Assembly (NCBI RefSeq): GCF_036227105.1
Contig: NZ_CP109434.1
Location: forward strand, 4,530,001-4,594,000
DNA from: Amycolatopsis sp. NBC_01488
GTDB taxonomy: Bacteria; Actinomycetota; Actinomycetes; Mycobacteriales; Pseudonocardiaceae
DNA: 64,000 bases
Direction of reading: 5' to 3'
The position numbers and the translations under genes were made by a program. This document shows, piece after piece, positions 35,714 through 44,479 of the stretch. The notes beneath the pieces were generated by a model. The model was not told the origin of the DNA, did no database searches, and saw only the letters and a program-made list of their open reading frames with translations. Each line of letters starts with the position of its first letter. The stretch's first letter is position 1.

Positions 35714-36028
35714 ATGGGAACTTGGCTGGGGCTGGCGCTCCCGGGTGGTGTCGTGGTCGTGCTGGTCATGGCGGCGATCGAGCTGCGGCCGCGCAAGAAC
35801 GGCTCGCGCTTCAAGGCGCGCCTGTCCGCGACCTACCTCGAGGAGACGACCGCGTTCCTCTACGGCACCAAGCGGCGTGAGCTGGAACACCGGGAAACGA
35901 CGTCGATGCTCGTCGAGCAGGACGCCGAAGGTGCACCACCCTCGCGTGACGTGGACTTGGACCGGGGAATCGCGAGGATCCGGCCGCGTTCGGACCCTCA
36001 GGAGCCCGGCAACCGCCAGCTACAGTGA
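35714..36028 (+). CDS. DUF6191-like small membrane protein
   Basis: 104 residues: one N-terminal membrane helix (about 3-21) and a basic-acidic cytoplasmic tail with ELRPRKNGSRFKARLSATYLEE cut here to its motif RPRKNGSR and a later ELEHRETTSMLVEQDAEGAPP segment. This pattern is common in Pseudonocardiaceae and annotated as DUF6191; function unknown. It ends 4 bp before cobG. Confidence 0.7.
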   Translation: MGTWLGLALPGGVVVVLVMAAIELRPRKNGSRFKARLSATYLEETTAFLYGTKRRELEHRETTSMLVEQDAEGAPPSRDVDLDRGIARIRPRSDPQEPGNRQLQ

Positions 36029-36032
36029 CCCC

Positions 36033-37109
36033 ATGCCGACCCCAGCGCGTGTGCGAGCCGACGCGTGCCCGGGTGTTTTCGCACCCCACGACGCCGCCGA
36101 CGGCCCGTTGGCGCGGGTCCGGCTGCCCGGCGGTGCGGTTTCCGCCGCGCAGCTGCGCGCGCTGGCCGACTGCGCCGAAGCGTGCGGAGACGGCGACCTC
36201 CACCTCACTTCGCGCGGCAACGTCCAGTTGCGCGGCGTCACCCGGCCCGGTCTCGCGGCACGGCTGACCGACGCCGGCCTGCTGCCTTCGCCGTCGCACG
36301 AGCGGGTCCGGAACGTCCTGGCCTCGCCGTCGAGCGGGCTGCGTGGCGGCCTCGCCGACGTCCGGGGGCTGGCCGCCGCGCTCGACGCCGTTCTCTGCGC
36401 GACCCCGGAACTCGCTTCGCTGCCCGGCCGGTTCCTCTTCGCCTTCGACGACGGACGCGGCGACGTCGCCGGTGAGGGCCCCGACGTTTGCTGGCGGGCT
36501 ACCGGCCCGTCCGAGGGGACTTTGCTGCTCGCGGGCGGCGACACCGGACGTCGCGTGGCTCGCGCCGACGCCGTCCCGGTGCTGGCCGACGTCGCGCTGG
36601 AGTTCGCCCGGGTGCGCGGGTCCGCCTGGCGCGTCGCCGAACTCGACGACCCGGCCTGGCGCGGCACTCCGGCGCCGCGGACCCCGGCAGACGCCCCGGC
36701 CGGGTTGCTCCAACGCGACGACGGCGGCCTCGCGGCGGGCGTCGTGCCGCGCTTCGGGCAGCTGACCGCGCAGCAGGCCCGGGCCCTCGCCGAGTTCGGT
36801 GCCGCGGTGGTCACGCCGTGGAAGTCGCTGGTCCTGCCGGACGTCCCCGCCGACGTCTTCGAGCGGCTGGGCTTCGGCGGCGAGCCGCTCGGGACCAGCG
36901 CGTGCATCGGCCGTCCCGGCTGCGCGAAGTCGCTGGCCGACGTCCGCGCCGACGCCGTGTTCCTGCCGGGCCTGCGCGCGCACTTCTCGGGCTGTGCACG
37001 GCGGTGCGGGAAGCCGTCCCAGTCCCATGTGGACGTTGTCGCCGAAGCGGGCGGCTACCGGGTGGACGGCCGCTGGGTGCCGCTCGAAGAGCTGAAAGGG
37101 AACCTGTGA
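36033..37109 (+). CDS. cobG: Precorrin-3B synthase (CobG)
   Basis: 358 residues, nitrite/sulfite-reductase-like enzyme that uses O2 to convert precorrin-3A to precorrin-3B, so the pathway is the aerobic one. Ferredoxin-like half DLHLTSRGNVQLRG and the cofactor-binding cysteines in TSACIGRPGCAKSL and HFSGCARRCG are present. First gene of cobG-cobH-cobIJ. Confidence 0.94.
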   Translation: MPTPARVRADACPGVFAPHDAADGPLARVRLPGGAVSAAQLRALADCAEACGDGDLHLTSRGNVQLRGVTRPGLAARLTDAGLLPSPSHERVRNVLASPSSGLRGGLADVRGLAAALDAVLCATPELASLPGRFLFAFDDGRGDVAGEGPDVCWRATGPSEGTLLLAGGDTGRRVARADAVPVLADVALEFARVRGSAWRVAELDDPAWRGTPAPRTPADAPAGLLQRDDGGLAAGVVPRFGQLTAQQARALAEFGAAVVTPWKSLVLPDVPADVFERLGFGGEPLGTSACIGRPGCAKSLADVRADAVFLPGLRAHFSGCARRCGKPSQSHVDVVAEAGGYRVDGRWVPLEELKGNL

Positions 37110-37729
37110 TCGACTACCTGCGGGACGGTGCCGAGATCTACCGGCACTCGTTCGCCACGATCCGCGAGGAGGCGGACCTGGCGATCCTGCCCGACGACGT
37201 GGCGGGCCTGGCGGTCCGGATGATCCACGCCTGCGGCATGGTCGATCTGGTCGACGACCTGCGCTACACGCTCGACGTCGTCGAGTCCGGGCGCGCCGCG
37301 CTCGAGGCAGGCGCGCCGATCCTGTGCGACGCGCAGATGATCGCGAGCGGCGTCACCCGGCGCCGGCTGCCCGCGGGCAACGAGGTGCTCTGCACGCTGT
37401 CGGACCCTTCGGTGCCCGGCCTCGCGGAGCGGATGGGCACGACGCGCTCGGCCGCGGCGCTGGAACTGTGGCGCGACCAGCTGCCCGGCTCGGTCGTGGC
37501 GATCGGCAACGCGCCCACCGCGCTGTTCCGCCTGCTGGAGATCCTCGACGAAGGCGTCGGCGCGCCCGCGGCGATCATCGGCGTGCCGGTCGGGTTCGTC
37601 GGCGCGCTCGAGTCCAAAGTGGAGCTGGCCAAGCGGGCACCGGCGCCGTACCTGGTGGTGCACGGACGGCGCGGTGGCAGCGCCATGGCCGTCGCCGCGA
37701 TCAACGCCCTCGCGAGCGCCGAAGAATGA
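37106..37729 (+). CDS. cobH: Precorrin-8X methylmutase
   Basis: 207 residues. Moves the C-11 methyl to C-12 to form hydrogenobyrinic acid. Family segments: SFATIREEADL, RMIHACGMVDLVDDL with the catalytic His, IASGVTRRRLP and AIGNAPTALFRLLE. GTG 37106 overlaps the cobG stop. Confidence 0.96.
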   Translation: MIDYLRDGAEIYRHSFATIREEADLAILPDDVAGLAVRMIHACGMVDLVDDLRYTLDVVESGRAALEAGAPILCDAQMIASGVTRRRLPAGNEVLCTLSDPSVPGLAERMGTTRSAAALELWRDQLPGSVVAIGNAPTALFRLLEILDEGVGAPAAIIGVPVGFVGALESKVELAKRAPAPYLVVHGRRGGSAMAVAAINALASAEE

Positions 37730-39207
37730 CCGGGACCCTCTACGGCGTCGGGCTCGGCCCCGGCGACCCGGAACTGATGACGGTCAAGGCGGCCCGGCTG
37801 ATCTCCGAGGCGTCGGTGATCGCGTACCACTGCGCGCGGCACGGGCGGAGCATCGCGCGGTCGGTCGCCGAGCCGTACCTGCGGGAAGGGCAGGTCGAGG
37901 AGAAGCTCGTCTACCCGGTCACGACCGAGACGACCGACCACCCGGGCGGGTACGAAGGCGCGATCGCGGACTTCTACGAGCTGAGCGCGAAGCGGCTCGC
38001 CGAGCACCTCGACGCGGGGCGTGACGTCGTCGTGCTCTGCGAAGGCGACCCGTTCTTCTACGGCTCGTACATGTACATGCACGAACGGCTTTCCGGCCGG
38101 TTCGAGGCAGTCGTCGTGCCCGGCGTGACGTCGGTGAGCGCGGCGTCGTCGGTGCTCGGCCGGCCGCTGGTGCAGCGCGACGAGGTGCTGACGGTGCTCC
38201 CGGGCACGCTCCCGGCGCCCGAGCTGGCCCGGCGGCTGGCGGACACCGACGCGGCGGCCGTGCTGAAGCTCGGCCGGACGTTCTCTTCCGTGCGGGACGC
38301 GTTCGAGGAGGCGGGTAAGCTCGATTCCGCCGTCTACGTCGAACGCGCGACCTGGGGACAGCAGCGCGTCGAGCCGCTCGCTTCGGTGGATCCCGCTTCG
38401 GTGCCGTACTTCTCGCTGGCTCTGGTGCCTTCGCCCGCTTACGCGGCGCGGGTCTCGCCCGCTCCGGCCGCCGCTTCGGCGGCTTCGGAGGTCGTCGTCG
38501 TGGGCCTGGGCCCGGCGGGTCCGGAGTGGCTGACGCCGGAGGCCGAGGCGGAGCTGGCGGCGGCCGACCACGTCGTCGGGTACGGGCCGTACGTCGCGCG
38601 GGTCCCGCAGAAGGCGGGGCAGCGGCGGCACGCGTCGGGCAACCGCGTCGAGGCGGAGCGGGCCCGCGAGGCGTTGTCCCTGGCTTCCGCGGGGTCCCGG
38701 GTGGCGGTCGTGTCCTCGGGCGACCCCGGGGTGTTCGCGATGGCGTCGGCGGTGCTGGAGCAGGTGGCCGCGGGCCACGGCGCGGGCGTCCGCGTCCGGA
38801 TCGTCCCGGGCGTGACGGCGGCCCAGGCGGCGGCGTCCCGCGTCGGCGCGCCGCTGGGGCACGACTACTGCGTGCTGTCGCTGTCCGATCGGCTGAAGCC
38901 GTGGGAGATCATCGAGAAGCGCCTCGAAGCGGCGGGCGCGGCGGATCTGGTGCTGGCGCTGTACAACCCGGCTTCGCGCACCCGGACGACGCAGCTGGCG
39001 TCCGCTCGCGACGTCTTGCTGCGGCACCGCTCGCCGTCGACGCCGGTGGTGGTGGCGCGCGACGTCGGCGGCCCGGAGGAGGACGTCCGCGTCACGACGC
39101 TGGGCGAGCTTGATCCGTCCACTGTGGACATGCGGTGCCTGCTGATCGTGGGCTCGTCGAAGACCCGCGCGGAGAACGGGGTGGTGTGGACTCCGCGCAG
39201 CTACTGA
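37726..39207 (+). CDS. cobIJ: Fused precorrin-2 C20- and precorrin-3B C17-methyltransferase (CobI-CobJ)
   Basis: 493 residues, two tetrapyrrole methylase domains. CobI (residues 1-240) has GVGLGPGDPELMTVKAARL and LCEGDPFFYGSYMYMHERL. CobJ (250-493) has GLGPAGPEWLTPEAEAEL, VSSGDPGVFAMASAV and LYNPASRTRTTQL. Each half uses SAM; CobJ also contracts the ring. Fusion of these two is usual in actinobacteria. The ATG overlaps the cobH stop. Confidence 0.96.
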   Translation: MTGTLYGVGLGPGDPELMTVKAARLISEASVIAYHCARHGRSIARSVAEPYLREGQVEEKLVYPVTTETTDHPGGYEGAIADFYELSAKRLAEHLDAGRDVVVLCEGDPFFYGSYMYMHERLSGRFEAVVVPGVTSVSAASSVLGRPLVQRDEVLTVLPGTLPAPELARRLADTDAAAVLKLGRTFSSVRDAFEEAGKLDSAVYVERATWGQQRVEPLASVDPASVPYFSLALVPSPAYAARVSPAPAAASAASEVVVVGLGPAGPEWLTPEAEAELAAADHVVGYGPYVARVPQKAGQRRHASGNRVEAERAREALSLASAGSRVAVVSSGDPGVFAMASAVLEQVAAGHGAGVRVRIVPGVTAAQAAASRVGAPLGHDYCVLSLSDRLKPWEIIEKRLEAAGAADLVLALYNPASRTRTTQLASARDVLLRHRSPSTPVVVARDVGGPEEDVRVTTLGELDPSTVDMRCLLIVGSSKTRAENGVVWTPRSY

Positions 39208-39914
39208 CGTCCGACGTCCGCCGGGCGGAGCGCGCCCTGCACCGCCGGACGGCGCTGGCGTGCGAGGCGGCGTCGGCCGCGGGGGTGCCCGGCCGCTTCC
39301 GGGTGTGGGACCGGGCGGGGTTGCTGGCGGTGCTGGCGACCGACCCCGCGCTCGGCTACCTGTCGACGGTGACCGGAGTGACCCGTGAGACGCTGCCCGC
39401 GCTCGCCGGGTTGCTGCGTTCGCCCGACTGGGACGGCGTCCAGCCGGCGGTCGTCGCCCCGGCCGGGCTGCCGGTGCCGGGCCTGGTGCCGGCGGGCGAG
39501 CGGTACCTGGCCGTCCGCCGGCTCGAGCCCGCCCCGGCGCCGCCTGCGGAAGCGGCCGAAGAGGAGGTCTTCCTGCGCGTCCTGCTGGCCGGCTTCGAGG
39601 CGAGGGGAGCGGTGGCCGCGTACATGACCGCGGAACACCGGCTCCCGATCGTGCGACGGTTCCTGGTGGGGGACGTCGCGGCCGCGGGCATGACGATCGA
39701 CGGCGAGGTCGCGATCCTCGGAGCGGCGTCGACCCTGCCCGCTCACCGTGGCCGGGGCGCCCAGCCGACGTTGCTGCGCCGCCGGCTCGAGGCGGCCGCC
39801 GCGGAGGGCTGCACCCTCGCCGTGGCGACGGCCCGCCCCGGCTCACCGAGCCTGGCCAACCTGGAGAGCGCCGGGTTCCGCCTCCACCGCCGTCAGGCGT
39901 GGACGAAACCCTGA
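39186..39914 (+). CDS. GNAT-family N-acetyltransferase
   Basis: 242 residues. An N-terminal region of unclear fold precedes a GNAT core with the acetyl-CoA loop HRGRGAQPTLLRRRL and the terminal ANLESAGFRLHRR strand. Start GTG 39186 lies inside the end of cobIJ, so it is likely co-transcribed, but nothing links it chemically to cobalamin. Confidence 0.82.
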   Translation: MDSAQLLTSDVRRAERALHRRTALACEAASAAGVPGRFRVWDRAGLLAVLATDPALGYLSTVTGVTRETLPALAGLLRSPDWDGVQPAVVAPAGLPVPGLVPAGERYLAVRRLEPAPAPPAEAAEEEVFLRVLLAGFEARGAVAAYMTAEHRLPIVRRFLVGDVAAAGMTIDGEVAILGAASTLPAHRGRGAQPTLLRRRLEAAAAEGCTLAVATARPGSPSLANLESAGFRLHRRQAWTKP

Positions 39915-39925
39915 CTCGGCGCGTA

Positions 39926-39991
39926 GGTCTGCCGCGGCTTGTCGTGAGTGAGAAACAGGGTTAGCACACTGTTTCTCACTCACGACCTCTC
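39926..39991 (+). repeat. 66-bp dispersed palindromic repeat, copy 1
   Basis: Core palindrome GTCGTGAGTGAGAAACAG / CTGTTTCTCACTCACGAC with flanks GTCTGCCGCGGCT and CTCTC. It lies between the convergent GNAT and arabinosyltransferase genes and just reaches the stop codon of the latter, so it can terminate both. Copy 2 is at 60822-60887 in the opposite orientation and is nearly identical, including the flanks. Confidence 0.85.
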
Positions 39992-42900
39992 AGCGCGTCG
40001 GGTCCTTGCCGTTGGGCTGGCTCGGGCCCGGTCCCGGGGACCACCACCCCGGCACGGTCTTCTCCCCGTGCACCACCGTCGGCGCGATGCCTTCGGTGAA
40101 CGGCTCGATCTGCAGCAGCTGGCCCCACGACTGGCTCGGCTGCCCGATCAGGTAGCTCGGCACCTCGGGTTCCTCGGCCAGCTCCTCCAGCCACCCGATC
40201 GGCCCGCCGTTGGTCGACGACGCCCACTCCGCCTCGTCCGCCAGGCCGCCCGCCGTGATGCGGTACTCCGGCACCTGCGAAATCCCGTCGTGGGACGTCA
40301 CCGGCTGGACGCACGGGTACACGAACGACGCCGGCCAGTCGACGTACACCGGCTTCGAGCCGATCTTGTCCGTCAGCGTCGTGAACGTCGGGACGCGCGG
40401 GGCCGACGCCGCGATCCAGCCGTCCTCCGTCAGGTCGTTGTCGACGATGTTGATCCGGACGGCGTTCGTCTCCGCGGGGAGGTCGCGCAGGTTGATGCGC
40501 GTGTCGTTCCAGCCGCCCGTGCCCGAGCCCGGCGGGAGCATGAACTGGCTGCGGAGGATCTTCACGCCCTCCGGGGTGTTGACGCCGTAGTCGAGGCTGA
40601 CCGACGTCGGGCGGCGGGCCGCGCCGGCCGTGGCCACCACGATCTGGCCGTCCGCGGGCTTCTCCGTCAGCGCGTACCAGTCGCTGCGCAGGCGGCCCGC
40701 GCGCGTCTCGGGGTCGAGGTAGCTCGACCACATCGGCACGGTATCCGGGGTGAACCCGTGCGGCGGCTCGGCCAGCGGGTCCTTGTCGTCGACCGCGCGG
40801 GTGTGGAAGCCGGTCTGGACGCGGCCGTTGTCCTGGTCGGGGTTGGGCAGCGGCGAGTTCGCCGGCTCCTTGGGCTTCTCCGCGACCGTCCGCTGCTCGG
40901 CCTGCGGGTGCAGGACGCTCGTCGCGGCATCGCGCTCCACCATCACGTGGTCGGAGAGGTTGCAGCTCTTGCCGAACAGGTGCCCGATGTTCGCCGCGCC
41001 CAGGCTGTAGCTGCCGGCCTGGTTGTGGATCGCCCACGCCATCGTGACGAACTCGCCGCCCGCCACCAGGCCGCAGACCACGACCAGCGACAGCGACCCG
41101 AGCCGCAGCGCGCGCAGCCGGCCTTCTTGGGGCTGGGCCGGCAGGCCCGGCCGGTGCGCGCGGACGTTCTCGACGAACGCGTAGACGCCGGCGATCGCGG
41201 CCGCCGCCAGCAGGATCGTCGACAGGCCGATGCCGCCGATCGACGGCGCCACGTTCGTCCACTGGACGCCGAGGCGCGAAACGAACCAGTACGTGTTCGG
41301 CCCGGTCGCCGCCAGCGCGGCGACCACCAGCAGCGCCGCGAGGAAGGCCGCGCGGTTGCGTTTGGACCGCAGCACCGTCGAGCTGGTCGCGAGCGCGGCC
41401 AGCGCCGCCATCGACGCGCCGACCGCGGCGAACGCGCCGAAGTGGTGCGTCCACTTCGTCGGCGTCAGGGCCAGGAGCAGGAAGAACACCGCCGTCGTGC
41501 CGATCAGGCGACGGGCGGGGCCGAGCGACGCACCGGGGATGCGGCCGCGGCGCAGCAGCATCACCAGGCAGGTGGCCGTGCACAGCACGACCAGCAGCAC
41601 CGGGAACCGGCGGGGCGCCGAGCCGTCCGGCAGGTCCGCGAACAGCAGCTGGTAGCGCGCCAGCTCCTGGAACCACGACAGGTTCGGGCCCACCTGGGTC
41701 CGGATCCGCGTCGCCTCCTGGACGGTCGCGAACGTCTGGTCGGCGAACACCACGACGAGCACCAGCAGCCCGGCCGCGGCGATCGGCGCGAGCACCGGCA
41801 GCCAGCCGCTCTCGGTCGCGCGCTGGCGGATCAGCTTGAACAGCGGGCGCGCGGCGACCAGGAACGGCGCCACCGCGATCAGCCCGGTGGGCGTCGCGGC
41901 CAGGGTGAACCCGGCCGCGGTCAGGCCGAGGCACATCGGCAGCAGCCGCCGCGTCACGAGCGTGCGCTCCACGGCGCAGATCGCCAGCAGCGAGCCGAGC
42001 GCGGCCACCGGTTCCGGGCGGACCCCGTTGTTGTAGGGCATCCACCAGATCAGGAACACCGTCGCCGCCGCCCAGCTGGCCGGGCGGCTGGTGCGGATCT
42101 GGGTGCCCAGGCGCGGCATCACCTCGCGGCTGATCAACAGCCAGCTGAGCACGCCCAGCAGGAACGACGGCAGCCGGATCCACGGCGGCACCACGCTGAC
42201 GTGCGCCATCAGCTCAAAGACGTGGTAGAACCAGCCGAACGGCGCCTCGGCGACCCCGAACCAGCGGTGGTAGTTCGTCAGGAACCCGGTCTGCTCGGTG
42301 ACCCGGGCCATCGTCAGGATGTAGCCGTCGTCCGAGGTCACCGGCCCGATGAAGACCCACGCGCCGAGCGCGGCGATCACCGTGACGTCCCGCATGGTCA
42401 GCCGCCACCAGCCGACCGGCGCCCAGCGCGGCGCGCGTCTCGCGGAGCCGGAGTCGCGGCGCCAGACCGCGATCATGCAGCCGATCAGCGACAGCACGGC
42501 GAGCACGCCGACGCCGATCTTCAGCGCGGTCGGCGAAGTCTGGTAGCGCGTGTCCGGCACGACCGAGACGTGCAGGCCGGCGATGGGGTCCTTGCTCGAG
42601 TTGATCGAGGAGTAGATGCCGACCACGCGCGGCCGGACGTCGCCTCCTGCGTGGAAGATCGGCGTCCCGGCCACGGCGAGGGTCATCTGCGTCGCGTCGA
42701 CGTCCAGCTCGACGTCGCACTTCTCGGCGGGCAGCGGCTGCTGCGCGATCTGCTGGCCCTGGCTGGAGGCGAACAGCACGCCGTTGTCGACGCGCAGTTG
42801 CATGCCGACGCCCTTGCCCGCATTCGGGTCGGTGCGCCCGTCCGGCACGGTGGCGAACAGCAGGCCCGGGCCGCTGGTGCGGGCGTCGACCGAGCGGATC

Positions 42901-43085
42901 GCCGCGCACGGCAGTTCGGCGCGCAGGTCCTGGGCCCAGTACCCGGTCAAGGGCGCGTTGACGGAGCGGGTGTCGCTGCCGGTCGGCCAGACGACCTCCG
43001 CCGTGTCCTGCACCACCGGCAGGAAGGGGAAAGCCAGCGCGCACAAGGCCGAGAGCAACCCCAGCGCTACGGCAATCAGACGCAT
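39990..43085 (-). CDS. Emb-type arabinosyltransferase (GT53)
   Basis: 1031 residues. GT-C membrane enzyme with 13 or so helices adding arabinofuranose from decaprenyl-phosphoarabinose to arabinogalactan or lipoarabinomannan. Landmarks: first long periplasmic loop after TM1, the acidic DD pair in PVTSDDGYILTMARV, the proline-containing loop WNPYN-like WWMPYNNGVRPEP, and a large C-terminal periplasmic carbohydrate-binding part with WSSYLDPETRAGRL. Only one emb gene is present here. It begins 18 bp after bluB and may be read through from that operon. Confidence 0.92.
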   Translation of the reverse strand: MRLIAVALGLLSALCALAFPFLPVVQDTAEVVWPTGSDTRSVNAPLTGYWAQDLRAELPCAAIRSVDARTSGPGLLFATVPDGRTDPNAGKGVGMQLRVDNGVLFASSQGQQIAQQPLPAEKCDVELDVDATQMTLAVAGTPIFHAGGDVRPRVVGIYSSINSSKDPIAGLHVSVVPDTRYQTSPTALKIGVGVLAVLSLIGCMIAVWRRDSGSARRAPRWAPVGWWRLTMRDVTVIAALGAWVFIGPVTSDDGYILTMARVTEQTGFLTNYHRWFGVAEAPFGWFYHVFELMAHVSVVPPWIRLPSFLLGVLSWLLISREVMPRLGTQIRTSRPASWAAATVFLIWWMPYNNGVRPEPVAALGSLLAICAVERTLVTRRLLPMCLGLTAAGFTLAATPTGLIAVAPFLVAARPLFKLIRQRATESGWLPVLAPIAAAGLLVLVVVFADQTFATVQEATRIRTQVGPNLSWFQELARYQLLFADLPDGSAPRRFPVLLVVLCTATCLVMLLRRGRIPGASLGPARRLIGTTAVFFLLLALTPTKWTHHFGAFAAVGASMAALAALATSSTVLRSKRNRAAFLAALLVVAALAATGPNTYWFVSRLGVQWTNVAPSIGGIGLSTILLAAAAIAGVYAFVENVRAHRPGLPAQPQEGRLRALRLGSLSLVVVCGLVAGGEFVTMAWAIHNQAGSYSLGAANIGHLFGKSCNLSDHVMVERDAATSVLHPQAEQRTVAEKPKEPANSPLPNPDQDNGRVQTGFHTRAVDDKDPLAEPPHGFTPDTVPMWSSYLDPETRAGRLRSDWYALTEKPADGQIVVATAGAARRPTSVSLDYGVNTPEGVKILRSQFMLPPGSGTGGWNDTRINLRDLPAETNAVRINIVDNDLTEDGWIAASAPRVPTFTTLTDKIGSKPVYVDWPASFVYPCVQPVTSHDGISQVPEYRITAGGLADEAEWASSTNGGPIGWLEELAEEPEVPSYLIGQPSQSWGQLLQIEPFTEGIAPTVVHGEKTVPGWWSPGPGPSQPNGKDPTR

Positions 43086-43103
43086 CGGCGCAACGCTAAC
43101 GGG

Positions 43104-43763
43104 TCAGACGCCGCCAGCTGACGCAACCCCCGGGTCACGCGGCGTGAAGCGCCCGTGGTGTAAAGCCGCCATCAGGGGACGGCGGCTGCGCCAGCCGTGG
43201 CGCTCCAGGTCGGGCACGGTTTCCAGCCTGCTCACCGGCCCGACGCAGAGCCACGCGACCGGCCGGATGCCGTCCGGGACGCCGAGCAGCTCGCTGAGGA
43301 ACGGCTCGCGGTAGAAGCTGACCCAGCCGACGCCGAGGCCTTCGGCGGTCGCGGCCAGCCAGAGGTTCTGGATCGCCAGGCACACCGAGTACAGGCCGGC
43401 GTCGGCGATCGCGTGCCGGCCGAGGACGTCGGGGGCGCCGCGGGCCGGGTCGTAGGTGACGACGACGCCGAGGCTCGATTCGAGGATCCCCTCGATCTTG
43501 ATGTTCGCGAAGGTGCTCGCGCGGTCTTCGGCGAGCTGCTCCGCGAAGACCTCACGCTCCTCGTGGACGTGCTTCGCGAACGTCTCACGCGTCGCGTGGT
43601 CGTCGACCAGGACGAAGTCCCACGGCTGGGTGAGGCCGACGCTCGGGGCGGCGTGCGCGGCCTCGAGGATCCGCATGAGCGTCGCTTCGGGGATCGGCTC
43701 GCCGGTGAACTCGCCGCGGACGTCACGCCGCTTGCGCAGGACTTCGTAGAACTCTTCGATCAT
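43104..43763 (-). CDS. bluB: 5,6-dimethylbenzimidazole synthase (BluB)
   Basis: 219 residues, flavin-destructase fold. Turns reduced FMN plus O2 into the B12 lower-ligand base. Motifs: EVLRKRRDVRGEFTGEPIP, AAPSVGLTQPWDFVLV, AIQNLWLAATAEGLGVGWVSFY. ATGA overlap with the cobK stop. Its presence in the cobalamin locus indicates that the organism makes its own DMB. Confidence 0.95.
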   Translation of the reverse strand: MIEEFYEVLRKRRDVRGEFTGEPIPEATLMRILEAAHAAPSVGLTQPWDFVLVDDHATRETFAKHVHEEREVFAEQLAEDRASTFANIKIEGILESSLGVVVTYDPARGAPDVLGRHAIADAGLYSVCLAIQNLWLAATAEGLGVGWVSFYREPFLSELLGVPDGIRPVAWLCVGPVSRLETVPDLERHGWRSRRPLMAALHHGRFTPRDPGVASAGGV

Positions 43764-44479
43764 CGGTTCAGGACCCATTCGACGGCTTCGGTGACGGTTC
43801 CGGCGGTCTCGGTGCGCGGTCTCGGCGGCCGCCGGACCACGAGGACCGGTTTGCCCAGTTCGCGGGCCGCCGTCAGCTTCGCGCTGGTCTGCGGCCCGCC
43901 CGAGTCCTTGGTGACGAGGACGTCGACTCTCTCGAGCAGTTCGCGTTCGGCGGCCAGTTCGTACGGCCCGCGGGCGAGGATCAGCTCGTGGTGGCGGGGC
44001 AGCGGCGGCTCGGGCGGGTCGACGCAGCGGATCAGGAACCACAGGTCGTCGAGGTGCGCGAAGGCGGGCAAGCCCTGGCGGCCGCTGGTGAGGAAGACGC
44101 GGTTGCCCAGCTCGGGGAGCTTCTTCGCAGCGTCCGCGAGATCGTCGGCCCAGTGCCAGACGTCGCCCCGGCCCGGCTGCCAGCCCGGCCGGACGAGCCG
44201 GAGGAGGGGGATTCCGGTGCGTTCGGCCGCTTTCGCCGCGTTCGCGCCGATGCGCTCGGCGAAGGGGTGCGTCGCGTCCACGACGGCTTTGACGTCGTTC
44301 TCGCGCAGCCAGGCCGCGAGACCGTCCGGGCCGCCGAAGCCGCCTACGCGTACTTCGCCGACCGGGAGCCGTGGCCGTGCGACGCGTCCGGCCAGCGAAG
44401 AGACAACGCGGACTTCGCTCTGCACAAGCTCTTCGGCGAGTTTCCGCGCTTCGCCGGTGCCGCCGAGGATGAGGATCAC
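43760..44479 (-). CDS. cobK: Precorrin-6A reductase
   Basis: 239 residues. NADPH-dependent reduction of precorrin-6A to 6B. Nucleotide-binding start VILILGGTGEARKLAEEL, KAVVDATHPFAERIGANA and LVTKDSGGPQTSAKLTAA are CobK/CbiJ hallmarks. GTG 44479 overlaps the stop of the preceding oxidoreductase gene. Confidence 0.95.
   Translation of the reverse strand: MILILGGTGEARKLAEELVQSEVRVVSSLAGRVARPRLPVGEVRVGGFGGPDGLAAWLRENDVKAVVDATHPFAERIGANAAKAAERTGIPLLRLVRPGWQPGRGDVWHWADDLADAAKKLPELGNRVFLTSGRQGLPAFAHLDDLWFLIRCVDPPEPPLPRHHELILARGPYELAAERELLERVDVLVTKDSGGPQTSAKLTAARELGKPVLVVRRPPRPRTETAGTVTEAVEWVLNR

Noticed and set aside
36001..36032. Possible regulatory RNA just upstream of cobG (CCCGGCAACCGCC)
   Set aside because: Too short and overlapping the end of the preceding small gene; no B12-box or other riboswitch core.
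39948..43121. 1057-codon open frame opposite the arabinosyltransferase
   Set aside because: Same cause; no domain, and the composition (Arg, Gln, Asp, His) is that of a complementary frame.
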